Assembly: GCA_022606135.1 (NCBI GenBank)
Contig: JABYQN010000004.1
Span: forward strand, 2,046,001 to 2,110,000
Direction of reading: 5' to 3'
Origin: Fomes fomentarius
Taxonomy: Eukaryota; Basidiomycota; Agaricomycetes; Polyporales; Polyporaceae
Length of the DNA: 64,000 bases
Below, one piece after another: positions 20,262 to 29,745 of the stretch. How positions within the stretch are numbered: the stretch's first letter is position 1; each line of letters starts with the position of its first letter. Position numbers and translations under genes: made by a program. The notes under the pieces are model-generated. The model was not told the DNA's origin and ran no database searches. It saw nothing but the letters and a program-made list of their open reading frames with translations.

Positions 20262-23200
20262 ATGGCCCCGCGACCGCGCGAAGCCCCGCCCGCCCCTGGA
20301 CTGCTCGCGTCCGCTTTCAGTTTTGTCTCGCGCGAGATTGAATCATTTATTACTACTGCCACAGGAGGGGAGATACAACAGGTGAGTTTCAATTCGGGTT
20401 GCAGAGGGTGAAGCGCCTGGTTCGAGTTAGGTATGTTGGCTGGACGCGTCGAGCTGATCGGTTTTGCCGTATGTTAGCCCCGGCCGGAAGCGTCGTCGTC
20501 GCGCGTTACGCTTGATGGAAAGAGGAAGAAACGTGATGAGAGGGGAGAAGGGAGGAGTGAGAAGGAGAGGGAGCGGGAGAGGAGGGCGACGAAGCGCGTC
20601 AGGAAGCGGAGCGAGGTTGAGACAGAGAGGGCGCGCGCCAGGAGGAAATTGCGCGAGGATGTTGATGATGAACGTGCGCCGAAGGTTGTGAAGAAGAAGT
20701 CGCTGCCGGACGTGAGGCGGGAACGCGAGCGCGAACAGGAGCGGGAGAGGTCGTCAGAGCGGGAAGCCGCTGATGATGAAGATGGTGAGTCCGCTCTGGG
20801 ACATCTGGATGTGCGAATCGAGCAGAACCGGGTCCCAGACGAAATACCTGTGAAGCCTCTCCCAAGGTCGTTGAAGAAGAGACGCGAAACGGCGGCGAAG
20901 GATGTTCAGCGTCACCCAGAACCTCATGTGGTTGAGGAGCCCAAACCACAACCTCAAGTAAAAAGATCTACCAAGGATACGCCAGGTGCGTTACAGGGTA
21001 CTACTATGCCCTGGACAATGCACTAAGAGAGCTGCGAAGATGCTGCGAAATTCATGCCGCCCCCACCGAATCTAATGCCTCTTCCTCCTACCCCTTTAAC
21101 CAAACGGACGGCTGTCCCAGCATCTCCATTCCCGACTATGCCTGGTTCCCTCTTCCCCCGTTCCGAGTCTCTCATACCGGAAGCTATCCCTGCAAGATAT
21201 AAACGCGCCGTTCCCCGTCCTCGAACGCCCTCCCCTCCTCCTCCATCCACCACCGTTGCAGAATCGTCAGATGCGGCTGAAGATGCAATCGGTTCACAAC
21301 CTACAGAGTCTCCACTTAGAGGGCGTTCTCACGATCGCACTCGAGAGAACAGCGTGGATAGCAGACGCAGTGTTGGGGCATCATCCGTCCGCGAATCGTC
21401 ACAGCATAGCGAAGTGTCTGCACCTGCGGAGAGCAATACCAGAAGATCCTTCGACGGACCTCTCAATCCGACCGCTAGACCGAGGTCGTCAAAGGGAAAG
21501 GAACGGGCATATGATACCTCGGGGGATGTCCGGGTTCGTGGAAAGGAACAGGAGCTGCGGCAGGCGAGAGAGGAACAAGCGCGGAATGCGAACGAGCGGG
21601 ATGATATTGAACGCGAGAGGGACAAGGTACGGATCAAGATGCTTGAAGAAGAAGTCACACGTCTACGAGCTGAGGTAACCCACGTTTTACAACCGGATAT
21701 TTGTCACTATATTCATACTTCTCCACTATTCAGCTGGCGTCGAAGAGCAGCTCACGCTCCAGTATGATGCCTCCACCTCCACCGCCGCCTCCGCCTCCGC
21801 TGTTTCGACCTCATGTACCAACCACGACTTCTGGGGACACTTCGAACTACCTTGCGTCTGCTCGTGCGGGCCTCAAACCGACCGCACCGCCTGTTGAGGC
21901 TCCGATCAACAGCGTAGCGTATGGTGGTGCTCGGGCGCGGAAGACGGGACAGCCAACGTTCAATATGCCGTCAGACAAGATGGCAGCGTTCTTGCGCGAA
22001 ATGAAGAGCGTAAGGTTGCGCAAGGTCAGTGGACCAGCGGGGTCCATGGGCCCGCCGCTCTTCCCTCCCTCCGCTGCGGGTGATGTCGCTGGCGAACCAT
22101 CTCGAAGTTCGGGCAGTGGGATGAGCGAGGCTCGGAGGGCGGCGATCTTGGGCGATATGTCATTCGATACAGGCGTTGCTGCGAGGATCTTCATTGGTGA
22201 GAAGCGCAAGAGGGATGCTCTGGAAGAGGCAGCGGGTATGTATCATTTGCGAGCCAGTTTTGCTGTAGTATTCACGCCCTCTTTCACAGCTGGACCCCCC
22301 AAGCGTCGTGAGACGACTTTCCTCCGTTCGGACCGCACTGGGGAGCCCACTTCGGCAGCCAGCTCACAGTCGTCGAGCTCGCAGTCATCCGCAACAAGCT
22401 CGCAGTCCTCTGCTTCTAGCTCTCAATCCTCAGCTTCGACCTCGATGTCAAGAACTAGTCCCTTCGACGTCTCGGTTTCGCGCTCGCAAACCTCTCGCTC
22501 TAGGGGAAACGGACCACTGCGGATCTGGCCCACGCGTTCGACAGAGACAGATGTCACGACTCCATCACTATGCTCGGACAACGAGAACGATCACAGCGAA
22601 GACAAGCCTCCGGACACACCCTCCGATGTTGGGCGAGGTGCCAACAATAACGTCCTCTCCGTCCAACCGAGGGAGCGACAACCGCAGGAGGAACCGGAGA
22701 TCATTGACGTCGACGCTCTAGAAACGCCGCCGAGACATGAGCGCAGTGCGAGCCCAATCGTCGAGGCAGAAGCAAGGAAGGATGCGTTTGCGCGGCGACC
22801 GCCGGCGAGCGCGCTGCCTCTGAAGTCCCCTGTCAAGCCGATACCACCTGCGCGTGCGAAGACGAAGACCCTGGCGCCATCAAAGCTTCCTCTGCCACGC
22901 AGGGTGCCTGTCCCTATCCCTCCTCCTCCTGAGGAGGCTGGGTCGGACAGCGACGATCCGCTGTTGATGGAAGGTCGGGGTCGTGTTCGCAGTCTTGCCG
23001 AACGGCCTCGAGAGGCAAATCCTGTTGCGGGCCCTTCACGAGTCCCTGGGGACCGCAGCGAGTCGACTTCCGGTCGTAGTCGGTCGCAATCGCAGTCACA
23101 ATCGCACTCGGTCGCGCTACCCACTGCAGACGCAGAGCAACCCGAGTCTCGACCAAGATCGAGGTTGTCGAACCATGCGCGGAGGAGACTGACGTTGGAC

Positions 23201-23497
23201 GAGGAGATGCGCAGGGCCGGAGACAGCCTTTGGCGAGACTCGTCCGAGGAGCCAAAGCGGCCTCCCAGTCCTCCGCAAGCTGACCTGGACAGTGGACAAC
23301 TCGTTGCGCTGGGCACCAAGAGCAGTAAGCGGGGCTTTCTGGCGAGAGGAGGTGGAGCGGGCGCGCCTGTCTTCATGGGTGAGGGATATGTGCAAGGTGC
23401 GAGTGCGGAGGACGAGCTTGTGGATGGTGATGCTCGGAGATCTAGGAGCGTAACTGCAGGAGCTGGAAGGACATCTAGGGCTGTGAAGAGAAGATGA
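20262..23497 (+). CDS. Large disordered proline-rich protein with a WH2-like motif
   Basis: I do not recognise this as a named gene. The start at 20262 gives MAPRPREAPPAPGLLASAFS. Next is an exon of alternating Arg, Lys and Glu (KRKKRDERGEGRSEKERERE), likely a charged helix or nuclear signal. A proline-rich stretch with PPPPNLMPLPPTP follows, then a predicted coiled coil (about 21.53-21.67 kb, QELRQAREEQARNANERDD), a run of ten prolines at about 21.77 kb, and a motif SDKMAAFLREMKSVRLRKV that resembles an actin-binding WH2 domain. The rest is Ser-rich (QSSSSQSSATSSQSS), with RSRSQSQSQSHS and a basic end SRAVKRR. Poly-proline next to WH2 is the layout of profilin/actin regulators, but the basic segments fit a nuclear protein too. 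Five or six exons; stop 23495-23497. Confidence 0.7.
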
Positions 23498-23709
23498 GTT
23501 GGGGTAGTATATGTCAGTGGGCGATTTTGTATTCCATCTTGTCGATTTGTCTGTTGCTTTCGATCTGGCGTTCTTTGGCTCTCTCGCATGTCCTTGTATC
23601 TCGCTATCTAGCATATGTATGTGTTGCGTCGTCTACACTGTCGCGAGCCTGGCCTAATTGTTGACCAAGACCCTCAGACATAACCGTCTGGTTTGTGTTC
23701 ATGGCTCCA

Positions 23710-24120
23710 GGCGCACTGGCACGATGGGCGCCAACCTCTGCGGGGCCATATATGGCAGTGTTGCATCATGGCTAATCACATCCCCGCGCACCAGCATGCA
23801 TCTCTAGCCTCCGTCTGCGTCGTCTTTCCTAGTCCAAGAGTCCGTCAAAAGGCAGGAAGATGTGAAAAAAGTGGTACCAAAGGAGGTAGGATGCCAGGCG
23901 GGCCCCGGCTCTTCGCCCCGAGGCTCCAACACCGTTTGAGCATGTTCTTATTGTTCTTATCTGCGTATATATGCACCCAGTTATTCAGGACTTCGCAGAA
24001 CTCACATCACGACCGCTCTTACCCTCCTACCACCACCGTCCTCATCGCTCGTGCTTCTCCCCCTACCTCGGGCTCCGAGTTCCCGCCATCCTAGGCCCCT
24101 CCCCCTCCTCTAGATCTGGC
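23710..24120 (+). repeat. Duplicated promoter and leader of the SWI1-like gene (copy A)
   Basis: This stretch aligns by eye with the region upstream of the SWI1-like gene read on the minus strand (about 44560 down to 44190). Shared pieces include GATGGGCGCC, CCATATATGG (23746-23755 here, 44514-44523 in the parent), a TCACATCCCCGCGC block, CTAGTCCAA, TTATTCAGG followed by CTTCGC and ACTCAC, and the TACCACCACCGTCCTCATCG leader. It runs straight into the truncated coding copy at 24121. Orientation is inverted relative to the parent gene. Confidence 0.8.
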
Positions 24121-24733
24121 ATGAAACAGCAGCAGAATGGGCAGCCGTCACAACAGATGGGAGCGAACGGGCAGATGATGTCCGGTCCACCTCTAAGACC
24201 GATTGCCGTGCCGATGCAGAATGCGATCGAGACTGTCAAGCGTCTCAAGGACGAGTGCAAGAGTGAGTCAGACTCGGAGCTTGATAAGGACACGGTGGTG
24301 CAGTGCTCACTGTTTGGTGTTCAGGTATTGGTCTTCCTCAGAGAGAGGTTCACATATCAGACGCGCAGCGAATTGATTACAATGCCGCGTTCGAGAACTT
24401 GCATCGTATGATTTCCGAGGTAGACGCGAGACTCCATCACTTCGCCCTTTACATGAACGAGGATGTGATCAGGAAGTTTGTGCTCATGGTGAGTCCGAGC
24501 CTTTGTTCTCTGCAGTCGGGGGAAGACTGATGACCTTCTCAACAAAGATCAACGCCGTCCAGCAGCAGCGCGAGTTGCTCGCAGGCCAACCGCCAAAGTA
24601 CATCATGCCCTTAGAGCTCGTACAGACGATGATGAAACAAATCATCTCGGCGAACAACACGTTCAAGACCTGGCTCGTCAATGCCATACGACAAAACGGC
24701 GCCTGTGATCGCACTGAGAAGAGCAGCAGTTGA
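24121..24733 (+). CDS. Truncated SWI1-like paralog, copy A (163 aa)
   Basis: A partial inverted copy of the SWI1-like gene at 39.6-44.0 kb, covering only the middle of the parent. Three exons keep the parent's splice sites and phases: 24121-24262, 24325-24488 and 24548-24733, 492 coding nt with no stop until TGA 24731-24733. It starts MKQQQNGQPSQQMGANGQMM (parent: QTQRQNGQPSQQMGANG), continues with VHISDAQRIDYNAAFENLHR and INAVQQQRELLAGQPPKYIM, and ends ACDRTEKSSS in sequence not taken from the parent. It lacks the ARID domain, the Gln-rich N-terminus and the acidic C-terminus. Every junction is in frame, and it has a copy of the parent's promoter, so expression is possible. It may equally be a young pseudogene. 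Confidence 0.65.
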
Positions 24734-24879
24734 ATAACATTGTGTGAAGACATGCAGAGTGTTGCCTGTGCTATGTTGATATTCTATTGTGGCCAATAAC
24801 ACTCTGGTATATCATACGATTGAGCCTGTGATTCCGATTAAGCAAATGGTATTCTAGGCCATAGTGGTCAATGTCCTCA

Positions 24880-25030
24880 GTGAGTCGGTGTGCCGCGGCC
24901 TCACCGTGATCCGGCCACCTTCTAACCATGGTCCAGTCGTAACTTCGTCTCCCGCCACTTCTCCTCCCTACACACTATCTGCGGTGGCTGCGTCACCACC
25001 CATGGTCGCCGGCACATCGATTAGCCATTC
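24880..25030 (+). pseudogene. Detached fragment of SWI1-like coding sequence
   Basis: 24890-25025 resembles the parent's Pro/Ala-rich region around 40560-40690 (minus strand): both read through CTCCCGCC, CTCCTCC, ACACAC, ATCTGCGG and GCGTCACCACCC then GGCACA. Frame is lost at a TAG where the parent continues PIMKKPTP. It is a leftover of copy A, separated from the 163-aa copy by about 150 nt. Confidence 0.6.
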
Positions 25031-25200
25031 GCCTTGCTGCTTGAGTCTTGAAGAGGCCGAGAACTTTCCCTCACGGTGACGTGACTTCCCTCGAGGGATG
25101 CCTGTGAAACGGAAAACAATCAGTGAAAGAGAGCCCTGCTATCCTCAGCACATCGCGCACCCAGCCATAAATATTTGATTGAGCTACGAAGGGAAACCCA
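25020..25200 (+). repeat. Dispersed repeat, first copy
   Basis: Shares ordered blocks with 29340-29540: CATTCGCCTTGCTGCTT, ATGCCTGTGAAACG, CAGTGAAAGAGAGCCCTGCT, CTCAGCACAT, GCGCACCC and ATTGAGCTACGAAGGGA. The copies differ by small insertions. No coding sense was found in either. Confidence 0.75.
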
Positions 25201-25229
25201 AGTACTTATACGGTAGTAACGGCGGTCAA

Positions 25230-25707
25230 TCCGAGTCCACACAATGGGCGCCAGTGACCTCTGTATGGACCATAACTTACTTATATGACAGCGTCACATC
25301 ATATAGTCACAGCCGCGTGGCACTGGCTGCCGCAGCTCATGATGCTCACCTCCAGTTTGCGTCTGTGTGCCAGGCTTTCTTGTCCAAGAGTCCGTGAAAG
25401 GGTGAGAATTCACTCGGCTCTTGTGAGAATGTGATGAAAGTGGTATCAAACGCAGAAAACAGGGAGGATGCGAGGCGGGCGGCTCTTCAAAAAGCTTCAG
25501 GCTTCAGCCCCATAACTTTGTGTAGCGTGTACTTATCTGGGTGTGTACTCACTTATCCAGGGTCTCGCGCAACTTACGGGGCCGCCGACAGCTCTTCCCT
25601 CCCACCACCACTACCTTCCTCATCGCCCGACCTTCTCCCCCCCGAGTCCACGCCAAGCCCCTCCTCCTCTCCTGCAGAACAGTGCTCCCCAGCGGAACCT
25701 TCCCCAA
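25230..25707 (+). repeat. Duplicated promoter and leader of the SWI1-like gene (copy B)
   Basis: A second, more diverged copy of the SWI1-like upstream region. It shares ATGGGCGCC, GACAGCGTCACATCATAT, TGTCCAAGAGTCCGT, TTATCCAGGG and the CTCCCACCACCACTACC leader with copy A and the parent. The CCATATATGG box is not kept here. The leader passes directly into coding sequence copied from about 42.4 kb of the parent, so the parent's first exons were lost. Confidence 0.75.
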
Positions 25708-27235
25708 ATGAGCACACCACAACTTCCACCCAATATGGTGGCATCCGCGAGAGACATAACTCGCCTCATGCAGACAATGTCCATCGCAGCTGTCGAGGCC
25801 GGGATGGTTCAGCGCTCTGCCAACACTCCGCTACCAGCGGGTGCGCATCAGCAGGGTGCTCCACAACCGTCGCATGTCCAGAACATGGTGGGGAATAACG
25901 GGATGCGGATGGGGAATGGACAGCAGCAGGGGCCTTCGGTTCCTTTTGCCAGCTTCCCGCTGACCCCCTTGAGCCGCCAACAATTCCTCCCCGCATATTA
26001 CGAGCAGTGGGCACCGAAGCAAGGGGCGAAGGACAACTCATTATTGAAGTTTGAGGGACGGGAAATCGATCTGTATCAGCTCCACTACGAGGTCATGAGC
26101 GCTGGTTCTTACCGGATGGTACGTTTGTCATCGGCGTTTGTCTCGGTAGACAACAATAGCTCAATCGCCTTTCTCTAGGTGAACCAGAAGGACTTGTGGC
26201 CGGTCATTGGCGCAAAGCTCGGGTTCGTAAACTTCCCAGGTACCAATACAGAACCTGGTCGTGCTGGTCCCGCTCTCGCAGCGCAACTCGAACTCATTTA
26301 TAAGGAGTTCCTCCTCGAGTTCGATCAACAGTACCTGAAGCAGCTCATTCAGCACCGTCGAGCGCAGCAGTTGAAGATGAAACAGGCCGGTCCCATGGAC
26401 AACAACGGACCTCAGCAGCAGCTGCAGTCGAATGGCGCCCCGATGCCGCAGTCCTTGGCCGACATCAAGGACCCAAAGCTGATCGGCGAGCTCGTGTCGT
26501 ATAGTGCCCACTCGGTCCAGGATTTGCAGCAGCGAGGAGTCCCTCCGCAAATCATCCAGATCGTCGAGACGAACCGCGACCGACTGAAGGCCGTGCTCGA
26601 GACCCAGCGGAACTTCCGTCTTTCGGCTGCGAATGACGCCAACGGCGCCCCCGGGCAGCAGCGCAACGTCTCTAATCCCATGGCCAACGCGCCGTCACAG
26701 CACATGGGAGCGAACGGGCAGATGATGCCAGGTCAACCTCCAAGACCGACTGCCGTGCAGATGCAGAATGCGATAGAGACTGTCAAGCGTCTTAGGGATG
26801 AGTGTAAGGGTGAGTCGGAGCTTGTCAACAAGGATACCTCGACACAGTACTCACTATTTGGTTGTGTTCAGGAATTGGTCTTCCTCCAAGACAGGTTCAC
26901 ATATCGGACGCGCAGCGGCTTGATTACAACGTCGCGTTTGAGAACTTGCATCGCATGACTTCCGAGGTAGACGCGAGACTCCCTCACTTTGCCCTTTACA
27001 TGAACGAGGATGTGATCAGGAAGCTTGTGCTCATGGTGAGTCCGAGCCTTTGTTCTCTGCAGTCGGGGGAAGACTGATGACCTTTTCAACAAAGATCAAC
27101 GCCGTCCAGCAGCAGCGCGAGTTGCTCGCAGGCCAACCGCCGAAGTACATCATGCCTTCAGAGCTCGTACAGACGATGATAAACCAAATCATCTTGGCGA
27201 ACAACGCGTTCATCAGGTATATGTCACGCCCTTGA
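25708..27235 (+). CDS. Truncated SWI1-like paralog with ARID domain, copy B (448 aa)
   Basis: Inverted partial copy of the SWI1-like gene that keeps the ARID DNA-binding domain. Four exons (25708-26118, 26179-26809, 26872-27035, 27095-27235) sum to 1347 nt, all in frame. ARID segment: FEGREIDLYQLHYEVMSAGS, spliced to VNQKDLWPVIGAKLGFVNFP, then LELIYKEFLLEFDQQYLKQL. Relative to the parent it has a ~20-residue insertion (ARDITRLMQTMSIAAVEAG) near the start, lacks a ~45-residue segment after NPMANAP, and stops soon after INAVQQQRELLAGQPPKYIM with the new tail FIRYMSRP. Copies A and B share changes the parent lacks (ALYMNEDVIRK against AVFMNREVIRK), so one copy arose from the other. The parent's long acidic C-terminal third is missing. 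Start ATG 25708 (MSTPQLPPNM) is inferred. Confidence 0.65.
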
Positions 27236-28396
27236 GAGCTACTTGGGACGAGTGCAAGAGTGAGTCAGTGTGCCAAGTGTCTTGTTTTGTTTTCCTTCTA
27301 GTACTATACAGGCATCCTCAATGTCGACTTTACCGTTCTGTAGGCGAGACTGACCGATGCGCGACATCCCGAGGATGTGATCACATGCTTCTTATGAGTG
27401 TTCCCCACCATCTTACGGCGGCTCCTTTCTCGCGACTTGTTGTACATCGACGCACGTTAACTCACGTGTCCTGTTGATGAGACGAGCACAAACGGCACAT
27501 ATATTCTCACCGAGCGCGTCGGCAAATGTGGCGGCGCACTATTCACGTACAATGGTAGATACACCACTCGGAGAACCGGGGCTGGGGAAATGTATATACG
27601 CGAGGCTCAGCCCATGATTGCTCTTGTCCTATGCGCACTTTGCAATATTTCCGATTCCATACACTACGGTTGCAAAGTTCGGTTCGATCTTTTATCCTAG
27701 GAAGATATGGATGGCATACAGTGCCAGGAACAAATATGACTCACGTACATTCAATCGCCCTCAGACTCGATTGACCTAGAGTCCACTGGACTCGGCGGTG
27801 GGCACCAATGCGGCGCCAGCAAGAGCCTGCTGATCACTGGTGTAACTTTTTTTTTTTAAGTGTGGACCTTAAACGCATGAGTGCGAGCACCGTGTGCGAC
27901 CGGTACGAAGCATCAAGGGCACACAATCTAGGCAGTAGACGCAAATACGCATACGGTTCATCAGTACTTACTACAGAGCGTGCACGAGCCTTAACCCAGG
28001 ATAACGGCGTTCACCACTGACATCAGCGGCCACAGACTCGGTACTGTAACTAAGCTTCAAGCTTTAGCGACAGAAAGCGGCCAGTCATGATCGCGTTATT
28101 TGAATGATATAACCGTAAGGGCTCCTGTTCATGAGGAAAGGTCTTTCTATTGGGATGGCCAGAACTGCATGCACAAAGTTGACGGCCAGTTCATGGTGTT
28201 GCGTGCAGCTCCACCTTGGACAATGGAAGTGTCTGATCCGATTTGCTCTCGGACAGCTATTCCTGATGAATTCCGTTCCCCACAGCGTGCGAGTACTGAA
28301 TGCGACACCGGCTCGTTGCCCGGAATCAGACTCTGTGCTGAAGGCAACAACCGTTCTGTCAACTTGATCGTCAAAAAACCGCCATGGGTTGGGACC
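27236..28396. other. Intergenic, no gene seen
   Basis: About 1.15 kb. The first 40 nt (GGGACGAGTGCAAGAGTGAG and on) repeat a piece of copy A near 24250, marking a duplication edge. A run of 11 T lies at 27847-27857. The rest shows no motif-bearing frame. Confidence 0.5.
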
Positions 28397-28403
28397 TATA
28401 AAA
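28397..28403 (+). promoter_or_regulatory. TATA box of the small secreted protein gene
   Basis: TATAAAA, 88 bp before the ATG at 28491, within CCTATAAAACCGC. The downstream leader is CT/CA-rich (CACTCTCACCTTCCGG), as in many strongly expressed fungal genes. Confidence 0.55.
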
Positions 28404-28490
28404 CCGCTGATCTTTAGCTGTCCCAATCTTACCAGCCTGACTTGCGATCCCAAAACACTCTCACCTTCCGGACGAACATCCTCAGTCATC

Positions 28491-28896
28491 ATGAATTCGC
28501 TTTTCCTCTCTCTCATTGCTTTGCTCTCGGTTGCTAGCGTGCAGGCTGGGCTGACCGCATTCAGTGGCAACGCCTGTGACGGAAGCGTTGGCAACAACGT
28601 CCCTTGTGACGGTTCTTGCCATTCGTTCGACGGCCGTCACTCGCTCGTTGTGAGTCATTTCCTATCCTCGCTATAAGCACAACTGCTGACCAGGCTACAA
28701 CATGCAGATTGACGGCGATTCGAGCACTCACTGTGTCACGATGTGGGAAGTGGCTGGGTGCCCCAGCGCGCCCACCGGCTCCGATCCTCTTAGGATCCAT
28801 ACTTTCGAAATACCTTCTACGCAGTGCACGAACATCAACACAGGCACCCCCATCGAATCGTTCAACTGCTCGCCCAACCCGAACTGCATCATCTAG
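28491..28896 (+). CDS. Small secreted cysteine-containing protein (115 aa)
   Basis: Not a family I can name. Two exons, 28491-28649 and 28708-28896, joined in phase 0. Residues 1-19 form a signal peptide (MNSLFLSLIALLSVASVQA). The mature part of about 96 residues has eight cysteines, with segments GNACDGSVG, VPCDGSCHSFDGRHS, HCVTMWEVAGC, TQCTN and FNCSPNPNC, and ends CII. Paired cysteines and a strong TATA promoter suggest an abundant extracellular protein, possibly effector-like or wall-associated. It sits inside the duplicated accessory stretch, between the truncated SWI1-like copies and the second dispersed repeat. Confidence 0.8.
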
Positions 28897-29339
28897 TAAA
28901 GATGACCTCCGGTGTTGACTTTCGCGAGTATGTCCATAACCTGATCTTGCTAGCGCAGTGATTGAGACTCATGTAACGCTGATATCCATAGGACGAGTGC
29001 CGGTAAAGATTTCTCTATGCATGCCGTCTTCCGAGTTGTTTCAGTGTCCGACCATGTTCAAATCACCGTACGGCTTGATGATGCTCGGACATATGTAATT
29101 TTATAGACCTGTAGGGGTACCAAAAATCAGTAGCATTCGATAGTCTCATGGCCAAAAACTGGGAAGTCAGCTGTGAAGCCGAAGAAAGCGTCATAGCGAA
29201 AGACTGGCAGGTGATATGCCGAAAAGAAATCGAAGAAAACACACCTGGGAAGATTGTCAGTGTTTTCTTGGATCCCTCACCACACTCTGTCACGATGCAG
29301 AAAGAAATCAACGACACATAACCACATGAAGGGTATTCC

Positions 29340-29540
29340 ACGGTCATTCGCCTTGCTGCTTTCCAGAGGCCGTGTACACGTCCACACTTCCCCTCAAGCA
29401 ATGCCTGTGAAACGACATTCAGTGAAAGAGAGCCCTGCTGCGCTCAGCACATTGCGCACCCTACTTTCACGGTATCACAATGCCGTCTGGAGCAAGCCAT
29501 AGAGACATTAATTGAGCTACGAAGGGATCGTAGTGAGAGG
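29340..29540 (+). repeat. Dispersed repeat, second copy
   Basis: Partner of 25020-25200, about 4.3 kb away in the same orientation. It carries CATTCGCCTTGCTGCTT, ATGCCTGTGAAACG, CAGTGAAAGAGAGCCCTGCT and ATTGAGCTACGAAGGGA in the same order, with a 40-nt insertion before the last block. It lies 200-400 bp upstream of the AP-3 beta start. Confidence 0.75.
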
Positions 29541-29745
29541 CAGTGAGTGGGGGCACGGTCTTTTGATCAGGTGGGCCGCAAGCTAAGACGCGTACATCAT
29601 AAGATCTCATCGGCGCTTGTATTGAAGAGCCTCAGTACACTGTGCTAGACTTCAACATCTCGGCTACATCTTAACTCTCATTATTCTCTAGCCCTAGTCT
29701 TCTTGCATTCTGCTAATGCGCACCTCTGAGTGCTAGAGCTACAAA

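Noticed and set aside
22591..23589. 332-codon minus-strand open frame over the last exon of the proline-rich gene
   Set aside because: It mirrors the Ser/Arg/Pro-rich plus-strand exon; the plus-strand frame links to upstream exons and is the better reading.
27847..27857. Run of 11 T as a possible second retroposon tail
   Set aside because: No convincing target-site duplication or polyadenylation signal was found around it.
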